DNA from: Zygnema cylindricum
Taxonomy: Eukaryota > Streptophyta > Zygnematophyceae > Zygnematales > Zygnemataceae
Length of the DNA stretch: 64,000 bases
Assembly: GCA_037447655.1 (NCBI GenBank)
Contig: JBBHKE010001779.1
Span: 300,211 to 364,210 of the forward strand
Direction of reading: 5' to 3'
Notes under the pieces: generated by a model
Seen by the model: the letters and a program-made list of their open reading frames with translations, nothing else
What the model was told of the DNA's origin: nothing
Database searches by the model: none
Translations under genes and position numbers: made by a program
In this document: positions 22,035 through 35,000 of the stretch, one piece after another
How positions within the stretch are numbered: the stretch's first letter is position 1
Layout of the letters: each line of letters starts with the position of its first letter

Positions 22035-25000
22035 ATGAAGAACGAATTCCGTAATTGGATCCAAAAAATTATAAAAACATGTCTTCTTGCAATTTTTTTA
22101 GCTTCTTGTTTAAAAAAAAGTGGGTTTTCTCTCAAGTTTCAGCCAAATCTTGCAATTTTGGAGCCTCCCGAAGGAGCTTATTTTGGCGTTATCCCACCTT
22201 CCGAAAGCTATCCAAATTTTGTCTTATATGAGATTCAGCAATTGGGAGCTGCTCCAGTGATCTATGTGACATTTGTCACATTTCCGTTGAAGCCGGGAGA
22301 CGTGGCACAGCTTTGTCAACATTTTCTCCAAGTAACCTTTCCACCCCTCCACCCCCTTTTTTAGTTAATTATTCTTATTAACTTCTTTTTTTTTTAGCTT
22401 TTTGTTTTAATTTTCCGTAGAAATTTGATTTGGAGGATATTTTTTTAGGTTAGGTTAGAAAGAAATGTAAAAGCTTAATTAAAAATAGAAATAAAGATCG
22501 AGAGCACAAATAAAGATGTATGTAAAAAATTATAATATGTAATATAATATGTTTACTCGAATCCGTACTGATTAAGTGCAATCTCCTTTCTTTTTTGTCG
22601 TATAATAATATATAATATATCTTAGTTACAAGTTTTTGCATTTTTCCTTCCATTTTCGAACCTATTACTAAAAACTATTATCAGAATTTTTCATCAAAAC
22701 CTAATGAGAAACATTGTCAATTATTTTTGACACACACAAAAAATACTTTTTTGTTTTGTTTAATTTGCTTAATTTGTTTATTTTTTTTTAATATATTTTG
22801 TGTTTTAGGTTGTTTCCGTACAAGGAATCGCTCTCGTGACTTTGGAGCCGGTCGACGGCTTGGAGAGCGTGACAAAGGAAGACGCGACATTGCTCGGACT
22901 CCTCATACAACAATATGAGGTAAGGGAATATTTCTCTCCTCTCCCTCTCTCGCTCTCTCTTTATCTCTCGCCCTCTCTCTCACTCTCTCTCTCCCTCTCC
23001 CCACTTCTCCATCTCTCTCTCCCTCTCCACTCACTCTCTCCGCCTCTCTCTGACTCTCTCTCTCTCCCTCTTCCATCGTCTTCATCTCCCTCCCCCCCTC
23101 TTCTCCCTCTCTCTCTTCCTCTTTCTCACTCACTCTCCCTCTCCTCTCCCTCTCCCCCCTCCCCCCTCTCCCCTTCTCTCTCTGTCTCTTTCTTCCTCTC
23201 CCTCTCCCTTCCTCTCCCCCCCTCACCCTCATCCTCCCTCCTCCCCGAAAACCCTCTTTTTTTTCTAACCCCGTTTTTGTCTTTTCCTTTGTCTTTTTCC
23301 TTTCTTTGTCCTTTGTCGTTTTCCTTTGTACTTTTCCTTTGTACTTTAAGCAGCGCCTGGGTCTCCAGTGCATGGTTTCCTTCGGTCACGAGATGAACGG
23401 CGCGTGGTACCCCTGGGGCCAAAAACCGAAGGAGTACGTGTCGGCTTTTCGAATCGTCGCGTCGGAGATTAAAAATCGAACGAATTGGACGGCCTTGATT
23501 TGGTCTCCGAACGAAGGCGGAGGATACCCGTTTCCCGGAGAACCGTACGTACTTTTGGTTTTTTTTTTTTTTTTTTGAATTCATTAATTTTTCCATATAA
23601 CTTTCCTCTTTTGATCACTCTTTTTCGTTTATTTTTTTATATTTTTTGTTTAGATGTTTTTGACATCCGACTAAATCGAGTTACGTTTTCATTCAATGTT
23701 TTCTCAACCCTAAAAAACAAAAAAACAAAACAAAAGGAAAAAGTGAAAGAAAAGAAGTCATTCTCACACTTTTTCTTACTCTTCGTCCATGTCTACCATC
23801 TACCAGATTTACTGTTTCCAAAGCCTCTCCTTCGTTTTCCATCTTGGACACTAACGGAGACGGAACAGTTTCCATGGCCGACGACATGTTTTCTCCATTT
23901 TATCCCGGAGATGATGTCGTTGATTGGGTCGGAATTACTATTTACAATTGGGGAAAAGCGTTGCCCAATGCTCCTAGTAATCGACCGCCGGAAGCATTTC
24001 AATTTTATAATAAGGTAACTTTGCCACCATGTACGTGGAATATGTTTTGTACATTGAACACTAAAAATTGAGCGTTGAACAACAAACATTATACATTTTC
24101 TAGATATTGAACATTAAACATTGTACTAATAACCATATATGTGAAAAAAAAATTAGACATTGAACATTGAACATGAAACATTAAGATTTGGATAGAATAA
24201 GGTGTCTCCATATATATGAAACACGCTTTAGACATAGGACATTGACATTGATTACACATTAAACATTGAATACAACAAGGTTTTATTTCCACCATATATG
24301 TGAAACATTTTTAAACATTCGAAATTGAACATTAAACATTGAATAAAATAAGGTAATTTTGCCTTCATGTATATGAAACGATTTTTTGACGTTGGGCATT
24401 GGATTATGGACATTGGATATTATAAGATACGTTTGTCTCCATATATGAAACAATTTTTAGACATTGGACATTGAACATTAAACATTTAAGCATTGAATAT
24501 TGAATGTAATTTTGTCTCCATATATGTGAAACTCTTTGGACATTTTATATTGAACATTTTACAATTGGGGAAAGGCATTTCCAAACACTTTTTGTAATCA
24601 ACCACCTAAATTTCATTTCAGTACTATAATAAGGTAAATACCTCCATATACATGAAACATTGTTGATTATATGATAGTATTTCAATTTAATAATAAGGTA
24701 CTTGAATCCATTTATGTGGAACATGTTCTAGGCATAGGACATTGAAAATAAAGATAGAACTCCGATTCGTTAAGAAGGTAATTGTCTCCATTTATGTAAA
24801 AACTTTCTTTTTTAAGACATTGGACATTTCAGAATGAGACATTGGATTCAAAGATCATATAGACGGAAATAAAATGTTATAATCTTTGAAACTAAACATT
24901 TTTAGACATTGACCATTGGGCATTTAAAAAAAAAATGGTAGAGATGGTAGAAAATGTTGAAAATGGTGAGTATGACCATAGGATACTAGACTTTAATATT

Positions 25001-26157
25001 TTGACCATCTTATAAGCTTAATTTGAATTTCAGTAGAAGCGAAAAAAAAAAAAAATCGCGAGATGATTGAAGTTACTTGACACTGAACGCTAAACAAGAT
25101 GCGTTGATCTTTTTCTTTTCACAATTAAAAGGTTGATATTACTTTCGCATGTTTAAATGAATTGTTGATTCGACTTTAAATGTAAAACATGTCTTACCTT
25201 TTACAAAAAAAAAATGATTGATATGATGCATTCGAAATATTTTTTTGTGCGATCTTTAAAAAATCGGCAATTGCAGTTAACGGGAAATTACAATGGAGAA
25301 GGTGGTGACCATCGGGACGTTCCAAATTTTTACGAAATGTTTTGTTCTGAAAACAATACCCATAAGAAACCTCTTCTTCTTGCGGAAACTTCTCAAGCAT
25401 ATGATGAAGGAAATAAGAAAAGCCCATTTAGTCGCCTTCAACTCAAACAAGCTTGGTGGTCACAAGTATTTAATACTCAAGGTGAGCTTCTTAAAATGTA
25501 AAATAATTATAAGTTTCGAAGTCAAATGCAAATTCAACATAGTTTTGATGTTTTTGGGGTTTTTTGTCTCCTTTTGTTTTTTTTTGTTTTGTATTCCATT
25601 GGATGCAAAATATTTTTTCGAAGGTGCAAACACGTCTTTTCCATTCCTTGTTCATTCTCATCTAAAATAGGATACGGAAAAGAAAAGAAAAAAAACGCTC
25701 TCACACAGTACAACTTTTTGTCTTTTTCCAACTTGGACAAGGTTTGGTTTTACTATAACACAATAAATTTTCTGCTTTCTGCTTCATTTATCTATTTCTT
25801 CACTTATTTACTTACTTACTAGCTTGTTTACTTATTTATTTACTTACCTACTAACTTGTTTACTTATTTACTTAATTTTTTTTTTCATGTTATAACGTTT
25901 TTAAAACAGGTCTAACAACCACTACCATCGATATTCCGACAGTTTTTCCCAAACTTAAAGCGGTTGTTTGGTTCGACGTAAAAAAAAAAGAAGCGTATCT
26001 CGACAATAACACTTGTGACTGGAGTCTCACGCTCGACCCTCGTATTCCGCAAACTTTTTCTGCGTATATTGAAAAAATGAACCAAATAAAGAAACACTGG
26101 TTATTTTCAGAGGATTTTAACTTGTTGTTGAAAAATGTCAATAATAGCCTCACATAA
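22035..26157 (+). CDS. Secreted glycoside hydrolase family 26 protein
   Basis: Predicted beta-mannanase-like GH26 enzyme cleaving beta-linked polysaccharide outside the cell. Exons: 22035-22331, 22809-22919, 23354-23544, 23807-24014, 25277-25481, 25910-26157. All phases agree, giving 419 aa. Residues about 12-24 (CLLAIFLASC) form a hydrophobic core behind basic residues, fitting a signal peptide. FGHEMNGAWYPWG (147-159) carries the probable acid/base Glu149; WSPNEGGG follows; LDTNGDGTVSMADD (213-226) is a Ca-loop-like segment; YPGDDVVDWVGITIYNWG; PLLLAETSQ holds the probable nucleophile Glu306; AWWSQVF; and KAVVWFDVKKKE near the end. The order, including the DTNGDG loop, matches GH26 proteins I know from fungi and bacteria rather than the GH5 mannanases of land plants. 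Catalytic Glu assignments and substrate are inference. Start chosen: first ATG before the signal peptide. It has ordinary spliceosomal introns, so it is not recent bacterial contamination. Confidence 0.92.
22922..23255 (+). repeat. CT-rich tract in GH26 intron 2
   Basis: Interrupted (CT)n and (CCCTCT)n begin within about 15 bases of the exon 2 donor (gtaagg). Long open frames over it on both strands are repeat artefacts. Confidence 0.95.
24015..25010 (+). repeat. Intronic satellite built from an exon-intron junction
   Basis: Intron 4 of the GH26 gene is largely a degenerate tandem array with units of roughly 50-80 bases: (t)aataaggtaa, ttttgtctccatatatgtga, aac.tttttagacattggac, attgaacatt. 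The unit matches the exon 4 end plus donor and first intron bases (tataataag|gtaactttgcc). One unit at about 24556-24640 retains some 75 bases of exon 4 (acaattggggaaaggcattt...tactataataag|gtaa). Roughly ten units are visible. Confidence 0.9.
25790..25885 (+). repeat. ACTTATTT tandem repeat before GH26 exon 6
   Basis: Repeats of (tta)cttattta/cttgttta/cttactaac lie just upstream of the acceptor at 25909. They are intronic. Confidence 0.8.
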
Positions 26158-26974
26158 ATTAGTGTGGACTTTGTTAAAAACAGATCCTTGGACAAGTAAG
26201 AGGGTAAGTTTGGGACTTTGAGCAGCTGGTCAATTCTTTGTTAATTACACATCCTAAAAAAAAAATCTGCACTTTTTTTTCTGTACTTTTTTTCTGTACT
26301 ATCGTGTTTGATGAGCTTGTCTTGAGTATTTTTGCTTCTATTAATAAAACGTTAAATTCCACACACACATGTTCTTCAAGGAAAAAAAACGTTTTTTTTA
26401 TAGAAAACCATAGTCATGCGAAAGATTTAAACGCTAATAGTGTGGCTGGTCCAAATTTAAAAACATTCTGGTTTTTTAGGTCTAGAAATGATCCCTAAAA
26501 ATAATAATAAAACTGTCAACAATATACTTGATTTAAGAAATACAATACTATATACAATATTACAACATTAGAGATTTTGGAACTATCCTTGATTCCAAAA
26601 AGCAATAAACAACAAAATAAGTGTTTCAATTATTTGGTGCAAGAGAACAATTCATGTACGGAAATTTTTTAATACAGCTATAATACTATATGCTGTTCCT
26701 GGATTTCGATAATAGACTGTCTCCATTAGGGTTTTTTAGGATTTTTAGGGTTTTTAGGATTTTTTAGGTTTTTTATGGGTTTTTTCAACAGAGGCTACCA
26801 ATTTTTTTTGCCACTTTTCTTGTGCAGTCACGATTACAATTTTCTGCCAAAAATGGCGACTGAAGATTTACCGAATTAAATCGTAATTTTTTTACAAGTT
26901 CGTCGCATAATCCGTCTTCACATACGTAATCTTGTCATGGACGTATGTGAAAAACGGAAAAGAAGACCTCACGA
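26158..26974. other. 3' flank of GH26, telomere-like short repeats
   Basis: No gene is recognised. 26728-26790 contains a run of agggttttttaggatttttagg-type units close to the plant telomere unit TTTAGGG but irregular. A similar stretch is at 37555-37715. They are too degenerate to call telomeric. Confidence 0.5.
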
Positions 26975-27194
26975 TATTCCGTGAATCACTATTGGTCTTC
27001 ATTTTTTTTTTGTGACTTAAAACATTTTTTTCCGTACACACACATCGGATTGTGGATCTGACGGTTGCGATTGAAAGGTAGGATTGTCAGCTTCCGGCTG
27101 GCGGTCTCAAATTGAAAATCGGACAAATGTGTACGGAGGAAAGATGTTTTAAGTGGCGAAAAAATTATTAACAGTAATAGCGATACATGGTGTA
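26975..27194. mobile_element. Short TIR element (about 220 bp)
   Basis: The left end tattccgtgaatcactattg and right end taatagcgatacatggtgta are inverted. Inside, ttaaaacatttttttccgta pairs with tacggaggaaagatgtttta. The same internal motifs occur at both ends of 42360-43168, so the two are one family. It shares its right-terminal bases with the next element. Confidence 0.65.
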
Positions 27195-27677
27195 CTCCGT
27201 GAATCGCTATTAGAGTTAAGAAATAACGACGAGGACCGTTTCAGAGTTAATTATTATGTTTTTGGTTCAGATGACGTGGACGATTGTGAACCACCAAAAA
27301 GAAATAGTGTCAAGAATTAGTGTATCGTTTATACTACCGACGCTATTTTGTGTTCAGAGGGCAGAAAAAAAGACAGGTACAGAATTAGCGTTATTAAAGC
27401 CTAAGTAATGCTCTATTCTGTTGTCGCTTTTGTGATTGTTATTCCTTGAGCGTCTTTGGTTGGAAAGCCTTTTGTCTTCTTGCTTCTTTTGTCTTTTTCT
27501 TACTTTGCCGTCTTGTTAATTTCTTTCAGCCTGTTTTTTTGTTTCACTCGCAAGTTTTTTTTTCGTTTCACTTGAAAAAATTTCAGAATTGTCTTTTCCA
27601 TCCACTTTTCTGGATCTCATGTACTCAAGACGGTTTACCATCTTCATAAAATCTTGTTAATAGCAATTCACGGTGTA
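27193..27677. mobile_element. TIR element, TACACCG family
   Basis: The left end is tactccgtgaatcgctatta and the right end taatagcaattcacggtgta, inverted with few mismatches. The interior is not coding. It sits head-to-tail with 26975-27194. Confidence 0.7.
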
Positions 27678-29059
27678 GTACATTGTGGTACCAGTACGGA
27701 GAACATATATTCTGTACATAGACATTTTGTCACAAAGTTTCTCGAAGGCCATGATGGCTGTCAACATCATAGAGTACAAAATACATTTGTTTTATCAAGT
27801 CAGGAATATAGAGTAGACTTATCCCGAGGCACTAACGGTACAAATAGCGTGTTACAACATGCTATGATTGAGTTTCAATGCACAACTTTTACAATTCATG
27901 AATAGTCATCATGATAACTTATCAATGTCAAAAACACGCAAAAAAAAAGTTTTATTTGGTTATCTTATCACCTTACCAACATTCTAGCGGCCGTCCCGAT
28001 AACATCTTATCAAAAGAAAAAAGAAAAAATACTTAAATTTTATTGCCACACCAACATTTGCATTTGTTGTCACCGCCATTATACATCTTTTTTGTCATCA
28101 CATACAATTTGTTAGTATCATCATCCTTGGAAACTAACAAGCTTACTATCGTCGAGAAAACAAAACCCATTTATACCCTTTCCACATTTCCCACTGATAA
28201 AACACACATTTGCCGCAATTACCCCAATTTTCCATTCAACACTCGACATTCCCAAATTTTTACTCACAAACTACTTTTATTTTCTTTGTTTTTTCAGAAA
28301 CAGACAGGTCAAACCTGACAAATTTTATTATCTATCTCGCCACACTAAAAATAATACCTGAATATCATCACTTCATAATAAAGCTTTCGCAGAAGAAATA
28401 ACACTAGAAGTAACAAGGATTCGCTTTTGCCTCAGGTTTCCCATTTTGCTTTTTCCCTCTCTTTTTTGTTTCCACTCTTTTTTGTTTCCATGTATTGGGA
28501 TGGTTTTACCATTGCCCGTTTACATTCGAGAACCTTCTCTTTCAAATCTACCAAATTTTAAAACATAACCTTTCTATATTCTCGAATCTATCTTATGCAA
28601 ACCATATCCTTGGAACCATAAACTTAAGTACATACTGAAGAAGAAGAAGAAGGAGAAGAAGACGAAGAAGAAGAAGGAGAAGAAAAAGAAGAAGAAGAAG
28701 AAACGAAGAAGAAGAAGAAGACGAAGAAGGAGAAGAAGAAGAAGAAGAAGAAGAAGAAGAAGACATAGAAGACGAAGAAGAAGAAGACGAAGAAGAAGAA
28801 AAGACGAAGCAGAAGACAAAGAGGGAGGAGAAGAAGAAGAGAGAAGAGAGAAGAACGAGAAGAAGAAGAAAAAGAAGAAGAGAGAAGAAGAAGAAAATCC
28901 CAGGAACTTGGTAACTGGGAGTCCATTCTCTCCTCTTTTCACAAACAAAAACCTCTCACCGGCTTTCCATCTAATGAACTATTTTTAGCTTTTGGACTAA
29001 ACTAGCTGTGAGTCGCCTCTCTCCTCTTTCTCAACAAAAACGTCTCCTCGACTTCTCGC
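27678..29059. other. Convergent intergenic region with GAA repeat
   Basis: This lies between the GH26 and SLH stop codons. 28636-28900 is a (GAA)n microsatellite with GAC/GGA interruptions. 28926-29010 is a diverged tandem copy of the SLH gene end (29025-29100): on the minus strand the copy still encodes SLV.KLK followed by a stop. No other gene is seen. Confidence 0.75.
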
Positions 29060-32000
29060 CTAACGACCTGTTTTAAGCTTTCGAACTAAACTCCCGGCTG
29101 TTTCCGCCACCTTATCGAGAGTACCCACATTATTTGCATTTTGACTTTGAGTTCGTTCCCCATCAAACGGAGTTCTTTGTAAAGCAGTTTTTCCCGGCCT
29201 TTCTACTGTCTTTGGAGAACCATTTTTCTTCCTCCTCCGTTCCGCTCCCTTGGGTGAAGAGTTTCCTTGTTCACTATTAAGTTTTTTTCGGAGAGCCTTT
29301 AGTTGTCGTACTTCTTCTCTCGCCCTTTCTGCCTCCTGCTCTGCTTGAGACCTGTGTTCCCAAAACATATTCAACCTCGTTATCAGTTTTCCATATACTG
29401 CGTACTTTTTTGTTCCGGTTTTTAGTTTTGAAAAACTGAGGTTAATCAGCTAAGTGATACACAAAGGCTTGTCCAAAGGCATGGTTTAAAATAGGTTATT
29501 ATTCACGAACCATAGATTGTGGAGTTTAGGAGTAAAATACATTAGAACCTCTCAAAAAAATACTGCCTAATTCAATAACCTCCATAATTCAATACCTGCA
29601 CCCCCCCCCTGAGGTGGGGCCTTTGTAAACTATGACCCTGCTTAATTCAATAACCTGTCTAATTCAATACCAACACTCGCGCCTAAGAGTATTGTTTTAG
29701 AGAGGTTCTACTTTAGTGTGTTCGATAAAGTTTCTAAAAGGCCAATAGAAGGTCGATTCACTAAATTGTATCCAGAGGAGATTTCACGGGGCATAGTACA
29801 ATTGAATATGCTTATACACATTGTGAATGGGTTCTCTCCCAAAGCACCAAGTATAGACTTCACTAGGAATAATTGCAAGTTCATATCAACAAGAAGAGGA
29901 GAAGAAAAATGTTTTCTCATTTTACAAAAATATAGCGGCTGCAACCCACATTAATAATAAAAGCTCACTCACTGATAATATTCTATCGCATGTTCTCAAG
30001 GAAAATAGACCCCACAATGACCAAAAAACACAAATCTGTCCGACTGAAAAGCATGTCCTTGAAAAAAAAATGGACTCCAAAATAACCAGAAAACACATAT
30101 CCCTTGGATTGAAAAGAGTGCCCTCAAGGAAAATAGACTCAAAAATGACAAGAAATCACATATCTCGCAGACTGAAAAGCATGTCCTTCAAGAAAACAGA
30201 CACCAAAATAACCGGAAAATACACATACCTCGCCATGGCAAACGCCTCTTTTTCCAATTTTACAGCCGTCATGGCCTCTTCCGTCGCCTGTTTCTCAGCT
30301 TCGGCCCGACTCGTCAAATTTTCAAGCCTCAATTTTTCGGCTTCTACCTCCTGTTTGGTAGTGGATAGAGCCACCAATTGCTCTTCTGCTTGTTGTTTTA
30401 TTCTCATCAGAAGTTCGCGCTCAGTTTCAACAGCAGCCTGTTGCATGTGAAAGACCAGAACAAAAAGGGAGTAAGAGCGCAGGAAAAGTAGGAAGACAGA
30501 GAGGGAAAACAAGTTGCATCTTGATAACTGACAGCAGGAGAAGTAGGGAGAGGGAGGAGGGAAACAAGTAGAGAGAGAGAGAGGGAAAACAAGTTGCCTT
30601 TAACATTCTCGAAGGCAATAACTATTATCTGAAACAACAGGAAGCAAAATACCTCCTAGCTAATTCTCTTTTGATTGATAATCCTGTACAAGAATATAGG
30701 CCATTTTTCTCCTCCGCCTAGATGAGTTAGATACAAAAAAAACCAACTTGCTGATTTAAGTATCAAGACACAAAGTGAATAAGAAAATTGCTCCAAAAGC
30801 ATGGATTTTTTCCTAAGTCTTGTTCCTCCAGAACCAACTCTTTGCACACATGTTTATTAAAGGCTGTAAATGAATGCAAAAGTGCAAGAAACCCCATGTG
30901 CATTCCGTTTGTGATCTTAAATTAAAGAAAAAAAATCTTTCTTGGCTACAAACCGGCCAAAGCTTCCTATTAATCAAAGGATTTCTAAATTGCTTCTCCT
31001 TATAAACATGAGTAACCTTTCCTCTCAAACCCAAGATTATCTACGTAATCTATTGATCACAACTCACCCGTGTTTCGGAAACCATTTCCTCTTCTCGTTT
31101 CCGTGCAATTCGTGCTTTCTTGAGCTCTTTCTTTGCCGCCTCTGCCGCTTTTTCTGCCTCTTCTCTTCTTTGCCTCTCATAAGCCGCCTTCACATTTGCC
31201 GCGTCGACTTCCTTAACTTTTGCAGCTGCTTCTAGAACTTCGGCTTCTGCCTCGGCCGCCTTTGCTGCCTGTAGTCGCTCCAATTCTTCACTTACTACAT
31301 CTGCGGTGCTTCCAAGGGCCAGACAGCATGCAGCCTGGGCGTGGTTTACAGCCTTTTTAGGCTCAAAGCGTCGAGTATAGCCTGTAACCACAAAAACACA
31401 AACACACTCCTATTATAGGAAGAGTAGATAGGGTTTTTTCCAAGGTGTTTTTAGTATTTTCGAAGTGTTCTTTAACCTGGGCATGGTTTATAACCCTTTT
31501 TAGGCTCAAAACGTTGAGTCTAGCCTGTAACCATCCGCGAACACTCTTACAATAAGAAGACCCTTTGCACACAGCTTTTTTTTAGCGCGCGCTTCATTTC
31601 TTGAAATGAAACACGAGAAACCTAGGTGAGAATATTTCCATGGTAATACAAGGGTCGCCAAAACCAAAGGTTCAGGGTTCGAATCCCTTTTTTCCTGGTG
31701 CCTTCTTCAATGACTGAATTTGTGGCTTCAATAAAGGCCGAGATCAAAATCAAACTTAGGCTTCAAAATGGTGAGGGAAATTTGAGGATTCTATGGAGCT
31801 CCAGGAAAAGGAGAACATCCATCGAATCATACATGCTTGCAGGCTCTAACAAGCATAAAAGTAAGGCATCTAAATGAAGGAAAAAGGAGGTTGTTGCTTG
31901 TTCAATGGCAGGTAGGGTTTTTTGTCATTTTCATTGCTGTATCTCTGAAGATTGTCACTAGTGTCATGACTGAAGTCAAATCATTCACTTGAAAGACATC

Positions 32001-35000
32001 GGCACGTGGAACATTTAATATTGAGACACCATACATATGCCCTGTATGGCTGAGCATTCAACTTGCTGGACAAATGAGACAGCCATTACGAATTCTATAA
32101 ATCTGTCAACTCGGGAAATTATTTGGAAGTTGAAAAGCTTGTGTCACTGAATGAACAAAACTCTATTAGCATCACCTTGGTCCTGTTCTTTTAAGGACCA
32201 GGACCAAAGATGATGCTTCCCTAGTGCTAGTATTCTAAAAAGTAACCTTTCTGATCACTCAAATGTCCAAAGGAATGTGAATTCTGCCTCAGCAGCAAAC
32301 AAATATAGTATCTTCACAGATTATAAAACTAAAAACAAATATTATATACATACTGCGATGAGGTATGTACCGTGTATTGAAGTCCGAAAGGTGCTATTAG
32401 TTCGGTTTTGTGGTACAATTTTGAGCTTTGCTTTTTGAAGCTATAAACTCTACAGGTTTTATCCAACCTATCCAAAGCAATTCTCAGTGTGGTTTTATGG
32501 CTGCTATTTAACCGGAACTTTTTTTGACCCCTTGTTTGGCTGTCCTTACACTCTTGCACTTTGCGTACCATTGATTAAAAACTATGAATCTTTAGGAATG
32601 GAAATTATACCATTTATAAAACCACATTCTCTGTAAACACAACATGCACGACTTTGCAATCCTTATCCAGTGAACACCAATTAGATCCAGCATTTTAAAA
32701 CTAACCAAATGCAGTCGATATAATGCACTTATCGCCCGCACAAAGGTCGTATGCCACGGCAGGAAGAGCGTCCCGATCAATACGGTCGACATCAATGAAA
32801 CCTGACATCTCTTGAACTGTCTGCACCACCCATCACTTTAAAAAACCTTCTCAATCTTGTGTTTAGAATTTCCTGGATCCCAATATCTTTATTCTGGCGT
32901 ACATAACCGGCACTTAGAGCAGATAACAGGAGACATAACAAAAAAATGCAATTCCAAGTAAAACTCAAAGAGAATAGCTTTACTCTTAGGTTCTGAAAGT
33001 TAAATGATTCAGATTATTTAACATGTGTTACCAGAATATATGGATCAAAAGAAAAAAGAAAGAAAAGAAACATTAGACGACATTCTAATCAACAAAAGAA
33101 AGCAGAAGTCCCACCTCAGCATCAGCGAAAGGCAAATTGCGATGTTCAAGGGCCATTTTCCAACAGATTAAATCCTGTCTTGTCAAAGGGCTGCAAATAA
33201 TTTGGCTCCCCTCCCACCCACCCATCAGTACGGCCATGAGGTAAAAAGTATAAGCAAAACGGAACAGGAAGAAAAAGCGGTATCAGGCAGGGTGTAACTT
33301 TTATTTGATAGGCAGTGGAAAAAGTAAAGGAGCTCAAGATAATCTATACTCATCCACTCTCTCTCTCTCTCTCTCTTCCTCGCTACATAAGTTAGAAACA
33401 TAATTAGATATTGCATTTAACTTTTACAGGGCCCAAACTTATGCAAGAAAGCCCAGTAGCTAATAACTACTTTGCCAACTTGCCATTTGAACCTCAACCC
33501 AACTACATTTATTTCAATCTTCTGTAAACATGATTAATTACTGCATTTGACTTCTAAGTGGTCTAAATTGAAAGCTTTGCAAGAAAGGTCAATCAATTAG
33601 CTTATCAGCCCAATGGCAACCTGTCATTTCATCCTCAACCAATGACTCCTCAATTAGAATATTCCATCGCCGTTTTTCTAATAAGAGGTTTAGCCTGAAA
33701 TTCAAAGATTTCTACAATAGAAGCAATGTCAGGTTATGAGATAAAAATCAGCACTCCTCGTCCAACATTTGAGTCAATGAGCAGATATATCGATGAATAA
33801 ATACATGACTGCAAGTTAAAATGAAAAATTCAATCCAATCCAATCCAATCCACATCGCTTCGGATTTAATTCTGAAGCCATGAAACACAAAATGTTAATT
33901 AACACAATATAGGCTATTCTGAGACCTGTCAGGTCTGAAGTTGTTTTCCGAACCGAGACTGCAGCCTGTCTTTAACACATCTTTGTTGCATCCCAAATCG
34001 CCTCGAGTAAGGCGGCTGGAAATGAGGCCTGCCTCAGCAAGGCCTGTAGCCATCCCCCCCAGCCCGAAATTATTAAATATTAGTAATAAATCTGTTATTT
34101 AAAGGGACATGAATATCAGACATATGGCTGTTGACGACCAACCATCCCCATCACCTGGAATTCTTAAAAAGAGAAAAATAGATATGTTATTTTAAAAGAC
34201 TTATATGCCTGCTTCAGCAAGCCCTGTTCCCCATTACCACCAGCCCGATATTTTTAAAAAGGAAATAATAGGTCATTTATTTAAATAGATATGTTATTTA
34301 AAAGGTCTTATACAGACATGAATACCAGACATCTGGATGTTGTCAACCCACCCATGTGTACCAACCCAAAATTATTAAAAAGGGAATAATAAATCTGTTA
34401 TTTGAAAGGACTTACATAACTATGAATACCAGGAATTTGGCTGTTGAAAACCACCCATGCCCAGCTCAAAATTCTAAAAAAGGGAATTGTAAGTCTTCTA
34501 TTGAAAGGACTTGTACAAACATGAATACTGGGAATTGATTCCATGGTGTTTCACTTTAGTAAAACAGGAATATGGCTCTAATGCGGTTCACTTTAGTAAA
34601 AAAGCTTGCTAACTAAAACAACACTTTTCAGTGCAATCCCAAAACTTAAAATAACATCTCCGTTCAAACACTGGTCACTGCTACCATATAAATTTACAGC
34701 CTGCACGGCCCAGAAAAAATCTGAGAACTATATTTTTGTGAGCTGGTTTTACTGTAACATTTATTTCTAACTATTTATTACTAATACCATTTTTTTGTTT
34801 TTTTTCACCTTGAATTGCTGGGAAATCCGGATCTTGAGGCAAAACATCGTCAAACGCAAGGTCTGTGAGGCCATCAACATAGGTTGCTGGCAAAACTCGA
34901 TTCGACGTACTCCTACAGAAACAAACAAAATCAACACTCCCGATATTTATTAGTGCTTCATTTTTCTTGTAAAGAAACGTTGTTTGATAAAATAAAATTC

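Noticed and set aside
26725-26790. Interstitial telomere
   Set aside because: Units are TTTTTAGGG/TTTTTAGGA mixtures without a steady TTTAGGG period.
28574-28948. Phe/Ser/Leu-rich frames
   Set aside because: Complement of a (GAA)n microsatellite.
31600-31712. Functional tRNA gene
   Set aside because: Only the T-arm half is convincing; no matching acceptor stem or anticodon arm could be folded.
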